A stretch of 35,955 nt of DNA from Welwitschia mirabilis. Lineage: Eukaryota; Gnetophyta; Gnetopsida; Welwitschiales. Positions 1 through 10,629 of this stretch are shown here, in pieces. The position numbers and the translations under genes were made by a program. Location: contig JBOZIK010000001.1 in the NCBI GenBank assembly GCA_051453625.1, forward strand, positions 208,975,238-209,011,192. Reading direction: 5' to 3'. The notes beneath the pieces are model-generated. The model worked only from the letters and a program-made list of their open reading frames with translations. It did not search any database and had not been told where the DNA came from. Numbering within the stretch: position 1 is the stretch's first letter; each line of letters begins with the position of its first letter.

Positions 1-1
1 C

Positions 2-245
2 TTGCCTATTGAATTAAGAGTAACATCGTATAAATTGACTAAATAATTAGATTACAATTTGGATAAATCTAATAAAGAATGAATTCAGAAAATGAATAAA
101 TTAGGTGAAGATAAAAGAGAAGCCTTAATAAGATAAAAATTAATCCAAAAACAAGTAAAAGAGTGACACGACCATAGTGTTTGAAAAAGTAGGTTCAAAA
201 TTAGAGCTAAAGTCTTGGTTTTCAATCCTAAATATATATCCTCTA
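2..245 (+). pseudogene. Ty3/gypsy integrase C-terminal fragment (decayed)
   Basis: Read in one frame from base 2, this gives an integrase tail typical of plant Ty3/gypsy elements. It opens with LPIELRV-SYKLTK, passes through a charged helical stretch (MNKLGEDKREALI), reaches a K-E-(stop)-H-D motif where family members have KEWHD, and ends in F-K-I-x-x-K-V-L-V-F, the usual start of the SH3-like module. In intact elements this domain binds DNA after the catalytic core. Five in-frame stops occur at 44, 80, 134, 164 and 182. Each is explained by a single C-to-T or G-to-A change (CAA to TAA, CGA to TGA, TGG to TGA). The fragment is cut by the window start and by an N gap at 246. It is a different lineage from the gypsy element at 28-32 kb. 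I am fairly sure of the family, less so of the subfamily. Confidence 0.7.
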
Positions 246-1055
246 NNNNNNNNNNNNNNNNNNNNNNNNNNNNNNNNNNNNNNNNNNNNNNNNNNNNNNN
301 NNNNNNNNNNNNNNNNNNNNNNNNNNNNNNNNNNNNNNNNNNNNNNNNNNNNNNNNNNNNNNNNNNNNNNNNNNNNNNNNNNNNNNNNNNNNNNNNNNNN
401 NNNNNNNNNNNNNNNNNNNNNNNNNNNNNNNNNNNNNNNNNNNNNNNNNNNNNNNNNNNNNNNNNNNNNNNNNNNNNNNNNNNNNNNNNNNNNNNNNNNN
501 NNNNNNNNNNNNNNNNNNNNNNNNNNNNNNNNNNNNNNNNNNNNNNNNNNNNNNNNNNNNNNNNNNNNNNNNNNNNNNNNNNNNNNNNNNNNNNNNNNNN
601 NNNNNNNNNNNNNNNNNNNNNNNNNNNNNNNNNNNNNNNNNNNNNNNNNNNNNNNNNNNNNNNNNNNNNNNNNNNNNNNNNNNNNNNNNNNNNNNNNNNN
701 NNNNNNNNNNNNNNNNNNNNNNNNNNNNNNNNNNNNNNNNNNNNNNNNNNNNNNNNNNNNNNNNNNNNNNNNNNNNNNNNNNNNNNNNNNNNNNNNNNNN
801 NNNNNNNNNNNNNNNNNNNNNNNNNNNNNNNNNNNNNNNNNNNNNNNNNNNNNNNNNNNNNNNNNNNNNNNNNNNNNNNNNNNNNNNNNNNNNNNNNNNN
901 NNNNNNNNNNNNNNNNNNNNNNNNNNNNNNNNNNNNNNNNNNNNNNNNNNNNNNNNNNNNNNNNNNNNNNNNNNNNNNNNNNNNNNNNNNNNNNNNNNNN
1001 NNNNNNNNNNNNNNNNNNNNNNNNNNNNNNNNNNNNNNNNNNNNNNNNNNNNNNN
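246..1055. other. Assembly gap, 810 N
   Basis: Unsequenced. By position it would contain the end of the gypsy integrase and any sequence leading to its 3' LTR. The flanking bases show no suffix-prefix overlap. Confidence 0.99.
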
Positions 1056-1150
1056 TAAGACCTCGAGAAGGAAGAAGTTATAAATAATAAGAATGACTGG
1101 ATGATGAAGGGAAATAAATGTACTTATAAAATCATTTATCCTATTATATA

Positions 1151-1170
1151 GGAAAAAAGAAAAGAAAGAG
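1151..1170 (+). other. Purine tract, possible polypurine tract
   Basis: Twenty consecutive purines lie downstream of the plus-strand integrase fragment. Two bases later comes A-TG-TCC, so a 3' LTR could begin with the TG at 1174-1175. Polypurine tracts prime plus-strand synthesis just before the 3' LTR of LTR retrotransposons. Position and orientation fit, but no second LTR copy is available to confirm the boundary, and purine runs are common in this window. Confidence 0.3.
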
Positions 1171-1171
1171 T

Positions 1172-1829
1172 AATGTCCTATCATAAGTACACTGAGGCAA
1201 ATATTCCTAAGAGGGATCTTTGGCAGTGTAATAAGATAGCTATGACAACTTCATTAAGGGATCATTTGGTCATAAACTAGGTTTATAACTCTGCAGGTAC
1301 TTATTCCTATGACAGTGGTTGCATTCTCCTCGTTGCTAAAATCTTTCTTAAAATAAAGGCTCTTTGGCTTGAAATTATAAAGAAGACAATCACTCTTTAG
1401 GTATTATCTGAGGAGTGGTTAGTTTCCAATATTTTCTTCAATCCAAGTAAACCTTGAAAAGAAAATTAAATATTACACAGGATACCATTGTTTTCTTTTA
1501 ACATTCAAAACATTTAAATAAATGTATCTTTTTTCTACTTATCTTGAAGCAATATATTTTTGGACAGATAAAAGAGATTAACATTCATTGGATTTTTATA
1601 ATTTGACATAACAAGAATGAGTACTGGAATAAAAGCAGCCAAAGCTTATAATAAAATACTTTTTATTTTATAATGCAGCTACAATAGTCCTTATGTTTTG
1701 GTTTTTTAATAAGAAGAGTTTGACCAGAAAATACATTTATTCTGAAAAAGCAGGTAAAGCAAGATAGACAACAATTGAAGGTAAAAGGTAAAATCATCTA
1801 AACTTAATCTCATAGAATCTCAAAAAAAC
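1172..1829. other. AT-rich stretch, possible LTR remnant
   Basis: I see no coding signal, RNA gene or clear repeat here. If the purine tract at 1151-1170 is a real polypurine tract, this would be the 3' LTR of the gypsy element at the window start. No matching 5' LTR is present to test this. Confidence 0.3.
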
Positions 1830-2471
1830 TGACCCTTATACTTGTTCTTCCTTCTAGACCTCCTCTGACTAGAAGTTTCTATGGGAAGAAGTAAATGCAA
1901 GCAGTGTAAGTAATCAGTAAGAATCCTAATCTCTACACTATGGGCATCTAAAAAGTTCTAATAAGCTGAGTCATCCCAAGGTTTATACTTTTTCAAGTAA
2001 TTCTCATCGAAGGAGAGAGCAGAAAGACTTAGAGCTGGATTGTTACTATTAGTCTGTCGTACCTATCACTCAAGCTCATGAATTTGATTAATCATCCTAA
2101 GGATGCATTATACCTATTAGATTCATCAGTTAGGGTAGAACTCAATTCGGTAGCCAAATTCTCAAATACCTTATATACAAGTGATGAACTATAGGGCTAA
2201 AGTAAGGTGGAATTTCTCTGTGGTTAAATTGATTCCTTTCATTCTCTTAAAGGATGTCATTTAAGGCATTAAGTACCTCAGAAACTATATTTTAGGAAGG
2301 AAGGTCAAGAGTGTAAACACTTTGAATCGAGATCTAATGAGATCCCTTGACTACACTCGTAATGTTCATTTCTGTTTGAGAAAATACTAAGCTTAAAAGA
2401 CAACACTTAGATTTATTGACGAGAGGAGGAGGAGTAGGAGGCATTGGCAGGTTGTTAGAATTGGAAGCCAT
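1830..2471 (-). pseudogene. Broken ORF beginning MASNSNN, unknown family
   Basis: On the minus strand an ATG at 2471 opens a protein starting MASNSNNLPMPPTPPPLVNK, a Ser/Asn/Pro-rich head of the kind often seen at the start of plant retrotransposon Gag or ORF1 proteins. The frame stops near 2337. Protein-like text continues in shifted frames: ENERNQFNHREIPPYFSPIV, ENLATELSSTLTDESNRYNA, then DENYLKKYKPWDDSAY and finally a basic S-Q-R-R-S-R-R-K-N-K tail near 1840. At least two frameshifts and several stops separate these pieces. The basic tail could bind nucleic acid. I do not recognise a domain. A decayed Gag or ORF1 is the likeliest reading, but this is inference from composition. Confidence 0.4.
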
Positions 2472-2531
2472 TTCTAATCTGAGTATCAAGAGAACTTTAT
2501 TCAGCTTGAAAAATGTAGTTATGTGCACTTG

Positions 2532-2709
2532 TTCAAGGCATTGCAGTATAGTTGTGCCTAGAAAGTAACANNNNNNNNNNNNNNNNNNNNNNNNNNNNNN
2601 NNNNNNNNNNNNNNNNNNNNNNNNNNNNNNNNNNNNNNNNNNNNNNNNNNNNNNNNNNNNNNNNNNNNNNTTCAAGGCATTGCAGTATAGTTGTGCCTAG
2701 AAAGTAACA
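2532..2709. repeat. 39-bp exact repeat flanking a 100-N gap
   Basis: The 39 bases ending at the gap (2532-2570) are identical to the 39 bases that begin right after it (2671-2709). One copy is the exact suffix of the left contig and the other the exact prefix of the right one, the pattern of two overlapping contig ends joined by a fixed 100-N spacer (2571-2670) instead of being merged. Confidence 0.9.
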
Positions 2710-3285
2710 GTAAAGAAAACCATTCATAATTTCAGGTTTGAGTGAGTCTGGGGTGCACTTGATATGCTGATTTATGAGCCATTACAAGAGATTTGTTTGA
2801 TCTAGAAAATCCTAGATCAAATACTACTTCTTTCAATTGAACTGTAAATGCCATGTCTACTGCAATTATGCCTTGTTGGTTTTACCAATTTAAAGGGCCC
2901 TCTTTAAGTAACCTTCATTGCTCGAAGACCCCCTTCAAATCCTTATGTAAGTAAAAGTTTCTATTTTATGCGTCATATATCGAATACCCCTTCTATAGAA
3001 GGATGATCCCCTTTCAACAATATCTTCAAAAATCTGTCGAATCCTTGCTTCTTTGTTATTTCCTTTCCACTCTTAGTGTGGAGTTAAAGATACCCTTTGA
3101 GTAACCTTTGTTGCTCAAAGACCTTCTTCGAGCTCTGCCTTAAGCGTAGTGGGAATGAATTAAATAATGAGTTGCCTTTATCTTCCTCCTAATTTATCAC
3201 CGCTTTTGTGACCTCCTTGAAACCCTCAAGGCCCTCTTTCGTACATTGGCATGACTAATTTTTCGTGTTTTGGATTTTTAATCAA

Positions 3286-3701
3286 AGATCCCCTTTGGAG
3301 AAAGAAATTCCCCCTTCGATTTCTGCATCCATAAATAAGAGCCAAAGGGTGAATTATGATCATATTAAATTCTTCAAAGAACTGTATTATTAACTCCTCA
3401 AAAGACCCTTATGAGTAACCCTTCATTACTTAAAACCTCCTTTNNNNNNNNNNNNNNNNNNNNNNNNNNNNNNNNNNNNNNNNNNNNNNNNNNNNNNNNN
3501 NNNNNNNNNNNNNNNNNNNNNNNNNNNNNNNNNNNNNNNNNNNAGATTCCCTTTGGAGAAAGAAATTCCCCCTTCTATTTCTACATCCATAAATAAGAGC
3601 CAAAGGGTGAATTATGGTCATATTAAATTCTTCAAATAACTGTATTATTGACTCCTCAAAAGACCCTTATGAGTGACCCTTCATTACTCAAAACCTCCTT
3701 T
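3286..3701. repeat. 158-bp near-identical copies on both sides of a 100-N gap
   Basis: Copy one (3286-3443) ends exactly at the gap and copy two (3544-3701) begins exactly after it (gap 3444-3543). They are the same length and differ at about eight positions by eye, mostly transitions. The position again suggests overlapping contig ends from two haplotypes that were not merged. A true tandem duplication is the alternative. Confidence 0.8.
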
Positions 3702-4241
3702 GATCTCAATATTTGTTAGAAAATTCTTTTGAAGAACCCCTTCAAGCAATCTTAGTTGCTTAAAGATCCCCTTCGAGGAAGTAACTTCTACTTAAATCTA
3801 AAGAAAAATTTGTGAGCTAATTTTTAACCAAAAACCTTGTTGTAAGAAGTTGATCATAATATCAGATGAATGTCTGTGATAAAATGCAAATCATATTTTC
3901 TGAGGAGCAGATTAGTAAAGAGTTAAATTAAATAAATATTTTGGAAATGGACTTTACTAGTAGGAGAAAGACATCCATGAAATAAAAGAGTAATAGTAGT
4001 AGTAGCAAATTGGTAGATTTTCAAAAGAAATTCTCTTAAGGACGATTTCTTATTTAGAGCTTCATGTAATCTACATAAAAAAACCAATGGTCTATAGAAT
4101 ATAAAATGTTTACTATAAGCTAGGAGAACTATGATTACATTTATGCAATTGACAAATTAAAGGTGCTGATTTGAGGTAGTTTGAAATATAAAATTGAAAT
4201 AAGAATTTGTAGCTTATACTCTACTAAATAACTTCATCAGT

Positions 4242-4346
4242 TTGAAGGACCCTTTTGAACCAGTAATAGTGACTACTTGAAGGACCCTTTTGAACCAGTA
4301 ATAATGACAACTTGAAGGACCCCTTTAAATAACCTTAATTACTTAA
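4242..4346. repeat. 35-bp tandem repeat, three copies
   Basis: Units start at 4242, 4277 and 4312 with the shared head TTGAAGGACCC. The first two differ at about three positions. The third keeps only the first part of the unit and drifts into the surrounding degenerate repeat field. Confidence 0.85.
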
Positions 4347-4491
4347 AGATTACCTTCAAAAGTGTAATTATTACTCGAAGGACTCCTTCGAACAGTTAAA
4401 AACCCCCTTTGAGCCCTGATGTGAGGAAGAGACAAAAACACACTTTTATAGCAAATTTTGTTGATAACACCTTTGACGACTTGGACCACCC

Positions 4492-5009
4492 CTTTGTTAA
4501 GAATTATAGCAAGTTAGACTTTTAACATGTGATATGGAGCTCGAAAATTCTATAAATAGAACATCACAAAAGGTAAATTATTTATTCCAATTTTGTTTTT
4601 AGTGCATAATTTGCTTTGTCATCTTTCAATTGTATGTGAAAACATCATGGAAACTTCATCTATTGTCTCTTTCACAAGTAAAATGTTATTTTAGGTTAAA
4701 CCATTTAGATTAAAAATGTTTCTTTATACAGTTAAAATATTTTAGTTCCTTAAAATGTATATTATTTTTTCAATAAGATACTAGGTGAGCACTTGGAATT
4801 TAATGATACTTCTTGTATGACATTTCATACAAGAAAGAAATTGAACTCCAAAGATAAGACATAAAATGTTTCTGCAGAAGTTAAAATTATCCCTAATTCA
4901 AATTTTAAAAAACTTCTTAAAGATCCTAGTTTCACCAGACTTACATAATAGATAATTAAACTCAGCTAGTGAAACTGGTTAACATTTTTAGAAAAATATA
5001 GTAATGAAG
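4492..5009. other. AT-rich stretch, nothing recognised
   Basis: I see no coding signal or RNA gene. A short inverted repeat, CTTGTATGA...TCATACAAG, lies near 4813-4834. Confidence 0.4.
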
Positions 5010-5758
5010 NNNNNNNNNNNNNNNNNNNNNNNNNNNNNNNNNNNNNNNNNNNNNNNNNNNNNNNNNNNNNNNNNNNNNNNNNNNNNNNNNNNNNNNNNNN
5101 NNNNNNNNNNNNNNNNNNNNNNNNNNNNNNNNNNNNNNNNNNNNNNNNNNNNNNNNNNNNNNNNNNNNNNNNNNNNNNNNNNNNNNNNNNNNNNNNNNNN
5201 NNNNNNNNNNNNNNNNNNNNNNNNNNNNNNNNNNNNNNNNNNNNNNNNNNNNNNNNNNNNNNNNNNNNNNNNNNNNNNNNNNNNNNNNNNNNNNNNNNNN
5301 NNNNNNNNNNNNNNNNNNNNNNNNNNNNNNNNNNNNNNNNNNNNNNNNNNNNNNNNNNNNNNNNNNNNNNNNNNNNNNNNNNNNNNNNNNNNNNNNNNNN
5401 NNNNNNNNNNNNNNNNNNNNNNNNNNNNNNNNNNNNNNNNNNNNNNNNNNNNNNNNNNNNNNNNNNNNNNNNNNNNNNNNNNNNNNNNNNNNNNNNNNNN
5501 NNNNNNNNNNNNNNNNNNNNNNNNNNNNNNNNNNNNNNNNNNNNNNNNNNNNNNNNNNNNNNNNNNNNNNNNNNNNNNNNNNNNNNNNNNNNNNNNNNNN
5601 NNNNNNNNNNNNNNNNNNNNNNNNNNNNNNNNNNNNNNNNNNNNNNNNNNNNNNNNNNNNNNNNNNNNNNNNNNNNNNNNNNNNNNNNNNNNNNNNNNNN
5701 NNNNNNNNNNNNNNNNNNNNNNNNNNNNNNNNNNNNNNNNNNNNNNNNNNNNNNNNNN
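5010..5758. other. Assembly gap, 749 N
   Basis: Unsequenced. It lies just upstream of the coiled-coil ORF at 5803, so the promoter or an upstream gene of that unit could be missing. Confidence 0.99.
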
Positions 5759-5802
5759 ATCATCAATAAACAAAAGGGCATGAGTATATTAAGAGTATAC
5801 TT

Positions 5803-7760
5803 ATGCCATCAGAGATCCCTCAAGCGGAAATATTGGCATTGGATTTAGCTTCTTCCAATATTTATGTAAATCAGTGTTGAGAATAAAAAATACCACCAAA
5901 ATTACAAATGTTGGATTGAAATTTTTCTAAATAATCGGAAGGATTCTTTTAGATAGGAACCTTTGACAATTCTTTTTGAGGAAAAGAGGTGGTGTGGAAC
6001 TTTCAATTGCATCCTCATTTAAAGTTTCAGTTCTAACACCCTTTAGTGTTTCAAGCATAAAAGAGGCACCTTCAACAAGTCAACTAGTGATGCCAATTTA
6101 AACACAGCCTTTAGAGCCTTTCAGAGAGTAAGCAGATACATTTGCTCTATAACAATTGGGGCTATAAAAGAAAACAGAATTTTTACAAAGTCACTAAAAG
6201 AAGATAAGGTGGATTTTTTATGTGCCACTATAAATTCCTTAACCACCTTCCTACCAAAAAGGAATCAACTGTAGGAAGGAAATCTTAGTTTGAAGGAAAA
6301 AGTGAAATTTTTTAAACTAAATAATGAATTTTGCAAAGATAAAATTTCTTTTTGGCTGGGAGAATGTAATAAAGCAAAGGAGAAAAAGCAGTAGTTGGAG
6401 TAGAGATTAATCTCTTATTTTGAATTTCAAAAGTTGGAGAGATCCTCTCGATAGAATGCTTAAGTTCAAATTGAGGAATTAAAGCAAGAATGCAGAGAGA
6501 AGAAATAAAACCTATAACTTCTACATGCCAATAAAGAAGATTTCTTCTTGAGACTTTTGAAAAGCATGGCTCATAGTAAACATTATAATATCAAGTACAT
6601 CAAAATGCAACAAGAATTCATTAATTTCATGCACAACAACTTACCCCTTCCTCTAAAGAAAAAAACTTTAGAGAAAATTTATATATATTTGAGAGGGATG
6701 CATGAAAGGTATATGAAAATTCAGGAGGAAAATAATAAATATAAGAAAAAATGAGCAGAAGCCTTAGAATAGGTGCAGATTAAGCAAGATAAAATTGAAA
6801 TGTTAAAGAAAACATTACTTTTATTCAAGAAAATCTAGAATTAACTCCTCTTTCTTATATACCCATTGATTATTATTCATTAGAATGGAGTTTAATAAAG
6901 GTTTTGAAAAATGAATTGTCTCCAATCTCAGAAAGAATTTGGCAGCCTGCTTTACAACAAACACCTCTAGGGGATATGGAGAATTTTGTGCATCAAATTT
7001 CAAATTCCATCAAAGAAATATTAGTTCCTGCCAACTAGTGGGACCTCATTGAGAAAGAAAACAATGAACTGCTTTATGAAAATAAACTTTTAGAAGTTCG
7101 ATTAAGAAAGAGAATAGGATTTGGGAACAAGGAATTGAGGGTACCATGGAGTATGCATTTTTACCCCTAAAAATTGTATGATTATTTTGATGGTTGTGAA
7201 AATGTTATAAATGAAATCATACAGAAAATAGAAAAAAGGTGAAAGAAAATTATGAGGTATCTAACCAAGCCCTGGAGGAGGTAACTACTACCAAGAATGA
7301 AGCAATTAAAGGAAAAAATCAAAAGACAATGAGAAAAATCCTCCAATTCTATCAACATTTTAAAAGGAACATTTGTTTTTTTATAGTTACTAAGCAGGAT
7401 TTAAACTCTCTGAAAAATAAAGAAAATCAGCTTTTAGAGTATATGAGAATGCTCAGAGAAGCCTTTGTAGACACTTTCTCCAAAGGAGGAGAAGGAATTC
7501 AAACTATTCTAATTGGAAGTTATTCTAAATTAGGGGAATCTGAAAAACCCCCTTCTACCCAACCTGTGAAATCAAAACTACCAAAAAGGGTAAACAATCA
7601 AAAGGGAACCTACCTAAGCTAGCTCAATCAAATCAAAAAAATGCAAATTTAAATGATCTAGCCCTTTTGAAAGAGCAAATTGAGGTAATGAAGTAGTTGA
7701 AAGAAATCAAAAAGTCATAAGCTGAGTCAAAATCAGATATAGTTTAAAAGAAGAAAACAA
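5803..7760 (+). pseudogene. Long decayed coiled-coil ORF, unclassified
   Basis: An ATG at 5803 opens MPSEIPQAEILALDLASSN. Protein-like text then runs about 1.9 kb with some frame changes. A Ser/Thr-rich part (near 5990-6090, VSVLTPFSVSSIKEAPSTSQ) is followed by a Lys/Glu-rich part from 6113 to 6751 in one frame, broken mainly by TAG/TAA. The frame shifts near 6820 (IDYYSLEWSLIKVLKNELSP at about 6869), then continues IEKENNELLYENKLLEVRLRK near 7055 and shifts again to a 128-codon open stretch at 7239-7622. Heptad-like E/K/L/N spacing (QEENNKYKKK, LNSLKNKENQLLEYMRML) indicates coiled coils. I find no zinc knuckle, protease, RT or integrase motif. It could be a Gag-like or ORF1-like structural protein of an unrecognised element, or a decayed host coiled-coil gene. 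Stops such as E-(stop)-VQIKQ and MK-(stop)-LKEI fit lost Gln codons. Confidence 0.5.
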
Positions 7761-8779
7761 AACTTCAAAGAGAATGATGTAAATTATTAAAAGACTAATA
7801 AATGTCTGAGTGTGGAGTAAACTAATGGCTCAGAAATGAATTTACATTTATACCGTGTTCCTACCAAATTAATGAAGAATATGTTAAAATGTTAGCAAAT
7901 ATTATGACATTATTATAATATATTATGAGTTATTATAACCTAACTTTGTGATGCAGGTCGGTTAAGTAGAGCTATGCTACAAAAAGGAAAAGTAGTTATA
8001 ATAACTGGATAGATGCCATAAAATAAGGAATAATAAACTCTCTACCATCACACTTATAAATAGGCATATTGAAGAAGGAAAAAGGATCTTTGGAGTCTTG
8101 GAGAAGAGCTAGAAAGCACATCTCAAGTGAAGAGATCATAGTAGGAGAACTGTAAAGTAATTTCCTAATCTCCAATACTTATTATGAAAACATAAGAGGG
8201 AGCTAATCATTGTATTTTCTTGATAAGTAATATAGGTTGTGTTATTCTAAAAAGAATCTTGTGTTGCTGAAGTGTGTAATTTGAAAAAGTTGCATGCCAT
8301 CTTTTCTTGCTCTTAATATTGATGTTAGCTAGAGTTAATATTAAGATAGTGTACTAGCTAGGAATAATTGGTGCATATAATCTGGATACATTTTCTTTAT
8401 TCTAATTTTTTTATTTTCTCATATCCTATAAATTGTTGTTTGTAAGTAGAGTTACTATTAGAACACCTTTTTCCCAAAAATAATCATTCTTAACAAAGTA
8501 TGTGTCCTAGTTAAAAGTCTTTATTTGATTCAAAAGTAGAGAAAAAAGAAATCTCCATATAAAAATTATTAATGATAAAAGTCTATGTGTAGAGATGATA
8601 ATTTAGTTGTTTGTTTTTCCACCATTTTATTAATATAATAATTTTTTTAAGCATTGTGTTGAACTGTTTTAAAGTATTTTTAGTTAAATTCTAGGCTTGT
8701 CACTTACAGAACTCTATTTTTGAGGAAAAGCATCTAGACGTCATCATCTTGAATACATTTAGTAGTCAATTTGGTTAAA
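7761..8779. other. AT-rich region with a promoter-like element
   Basis: No coding signal is visible. It contains the TATA-like element at 8055 and several AATAAA-type motifs. It could be the LTR or leader of the element that carries the coiled-coil ORF, but no second copy is in the window. Confidence 0.35.
8055..8063 (+). promoter_or_regulatory. TATA-box-like element
   Basis: TATAAATAG matches the plant TATA consensus, has ACCATCACAC just upstream, and is followed by a purine-rich leader. Downstream there is no clean ORF within 1 kb, so it may belong to an LTR or to a non-coding leader. In this AT-rich DNA such matches arise often by chance. Confidence 0.35.
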
Positions 8780-9199
8780 ATAAAAACATCTTAATTATAA
8801 CAATTAATAAGGAAAAGCCCTTCATCTTTCTTATTGTTAATAAAATATCTTAAGAAACTCTAAAAGGCCTTTGGAATTTTGATTAGGAGACCATAAAAAA
8901 AGGAAGAATTACTTGATCAATTCTATTATAACAAGATTTAGTAGAAGCCCAACAACTCAAATAATAAACATGCACTAATTAGAGAAGTTGTTTAATTACC
9001 AAAATTTAGCAAAGAGTGTAAGTTTTCTTCTTTTCCATTTTTTCAGGGTCTTCTTAACTTTATCAAGAACATAATCTCTTAAAATATTCAAATTAGCCTC
9101 TAAAGAAAAAGGAATTCCTAAACACTTTAAAATGGAATCCTTTTTTAGAAATTTTTCAATTTTTATGGGAAGTTTAATTTCTAATGTCATCTTTGTAAT

Positions 9200-9960
9200 A
9201 AATAATACACTTTTGCCAATTGATACGAGAGCTAAATGACTTATAGTATTCCTCTACTCCTATTAATGCTTGTTAACATGTTACAGTGAAGTTTTAATCA
9301 TGAAGAAGAAATCATTTGCAAATCACATGTTAAGGAGTTGTGTACCTATGTCATCCACTAAAATTCCCTTTGCAAATCACATGTTAAGAAGCTAGAGAAT
9401 GCCCTTAATGTATTTTTTTTTAAAGAAAAAAGAAAGACCTCAACCCCAACATTGTACCAACTTGAGCACTTGCATCATTAAGATAAACATCATACAAATA
9501 AAATATTTACCAAATCCAAATTTTTGAAGGTAGAAAATAATAAAACCCCACTTAATTATATCATAAGCTTTGGTATAATCTAATTGATGAAAGAAATATC
9601 CTAATTTATACCAATAGCCCATTGCATCCCTTCTAAGCTATAATCACATTATTCAAAATCTATTTTTCTTTGATAAAACCTATTTGCTCAAGCCTTATGA
9701 TATTATCAATAATTTTCTATAGTCAATGAGCTAAGTATTTTGCTAAAATTTTATAAGTATTTATAAGAATAATAATAATAGACCTACAATTGTAAATATA
9801 TTAAAGACCACCATATTACACCTTGATTAATATTATTTATAAAATAAACATGTCTGACTTCTTCCTAGAAAACATGAAAGAGATAATCTCCAATAACATC
9901 CTAATGCCTTTTAATAATTATATTAAAAACTCATCAAATCCTTAGGCTTTACCATTTGTA
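9200..9960 (-). pseudogene. LINE reverse transcriptase core
   Basis: The fingers motif reads INTYKILAKYLAH...LEQIGFIKEKQILNNVII, matching plant LINE RTs. The palm motif LDYTKAYDIIKWGFI (near 9572) carries the first catalytic Asp of the KAYD box. The second catalytic box, normally FADD, reads F-A-N-D at 9311-9322 and is followed by FFFMIKTSL. The Asp-to-Asn change equals GAT to AAT, so the enzyme would be dead even without its stops. The following K-S-V-L-F and LGIPFSLEANL motifs (8996-9190) are typical of the thumb region. Confidence 0.78.
9315..9390. repeat. Short direct repeat, 54-bp spacing
   Basis: A roughly 20-bp phrase starting TTTGCAAATCACATGTTAAG occurs at 9315 and again at 9369. The first copy overlaps the LINE FAND catalytic box on the other strand, so a local 54-bp duplication inside the RT gene is likely. 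Confidence 0.7.
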
Positions 9961-10629
9961 AAACTAAACATGACTTATATCTTTTTGTACTGTAATTTGT
10001 TAATGTGCATTTGTAATGAGATAAGTAACATTAATACTAGAGGCCTCAAAAGTTTCCTCGCAAAATCATCAGAAGGAAGGGGAAAAAAAAAGAAAAAAGA
10101 AAAGAATGATTTTTCAAAAAAAAATATTAATAGTTCTATGATCATTACTGATAGAATCATTTACATATACTGAGTCTAATTTAGACACCTGGCCAATTCC
10201 TTTTGGAAATCAAAAAAATTCCTTACAAGGTTTATGTTCAATTTGAAACTAGGACAACCAACTTTTGGGAAGAGCACCTTTTGCTTTTAAAACCTCCCAA
10301 CATTACTTAGTTTAATGAAATTTTGACAAACCTTTTAAGTTTTAATAATAAATGGATTCTAATCTAAAAAAATTGTATTTATTTAATAGCCTCTACAAGC
10401 TTTCCTCCAATTTGATGCTTTTGCTTAATGAATTCCTTTCTAAATCACCATACATAATTCCTAACTCTACACATAGTATTATGCCACTAAGAAATCTAAC
10501 TAATCCCATTAGTGGGCTTTTTCCTATCTACATTTCATAAGAACTTCAAAATAATTTTTTTGCTAAGAATTAGAAACATATGGGTATTTATACTTAAAAA
10601 CTCATATTTCTAAAGGTAAGAAGATTCCA

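Larger units (their letters stand above)
2880..4490. repeat. Degenerate short-period repeat field
   Basis: Variants of one theme recur: a GACCCCCTTCGA-like core alternating with AGTAACCTTCATTGCTC-like spacers. Copies lie near 2905, 3093, 3404, 3663, 3735, 4242, 4277, 4312 and 4380. Spacing is irregular except at 4242-4346. The core CTTCGA/TCGAAG is self-complementary, so copies can pair with one another. The longest case is a 17-bp palindrome at 4375-4391 with 8-bp arms. I see no ORF. It looks like an old minisatellite broken up by mutation. Confidence 0.6.

Noticed and set aside
177-1184. Three long open frames through the first N gap
   Set aside because: They consist almost entirely of N (X residues). 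Only the gypsy integrase text at 2-245 is supported.
2334-2727. Minus-strand ORFs crossing the gap at 2571
   Set aside because: The gap and the repeated 39-mer make the upstream parts artefacts. Only the part from Met at 2471 downward is kept as a broken ORF.
5803-8063. Endogenous pararetrovirus (coiled-coil ORF followed by promoter)
   Set aside because: No movement protein, coat zinc finger, RT or Met-tRNA primer site was found nearby. The layout alone is not enough.
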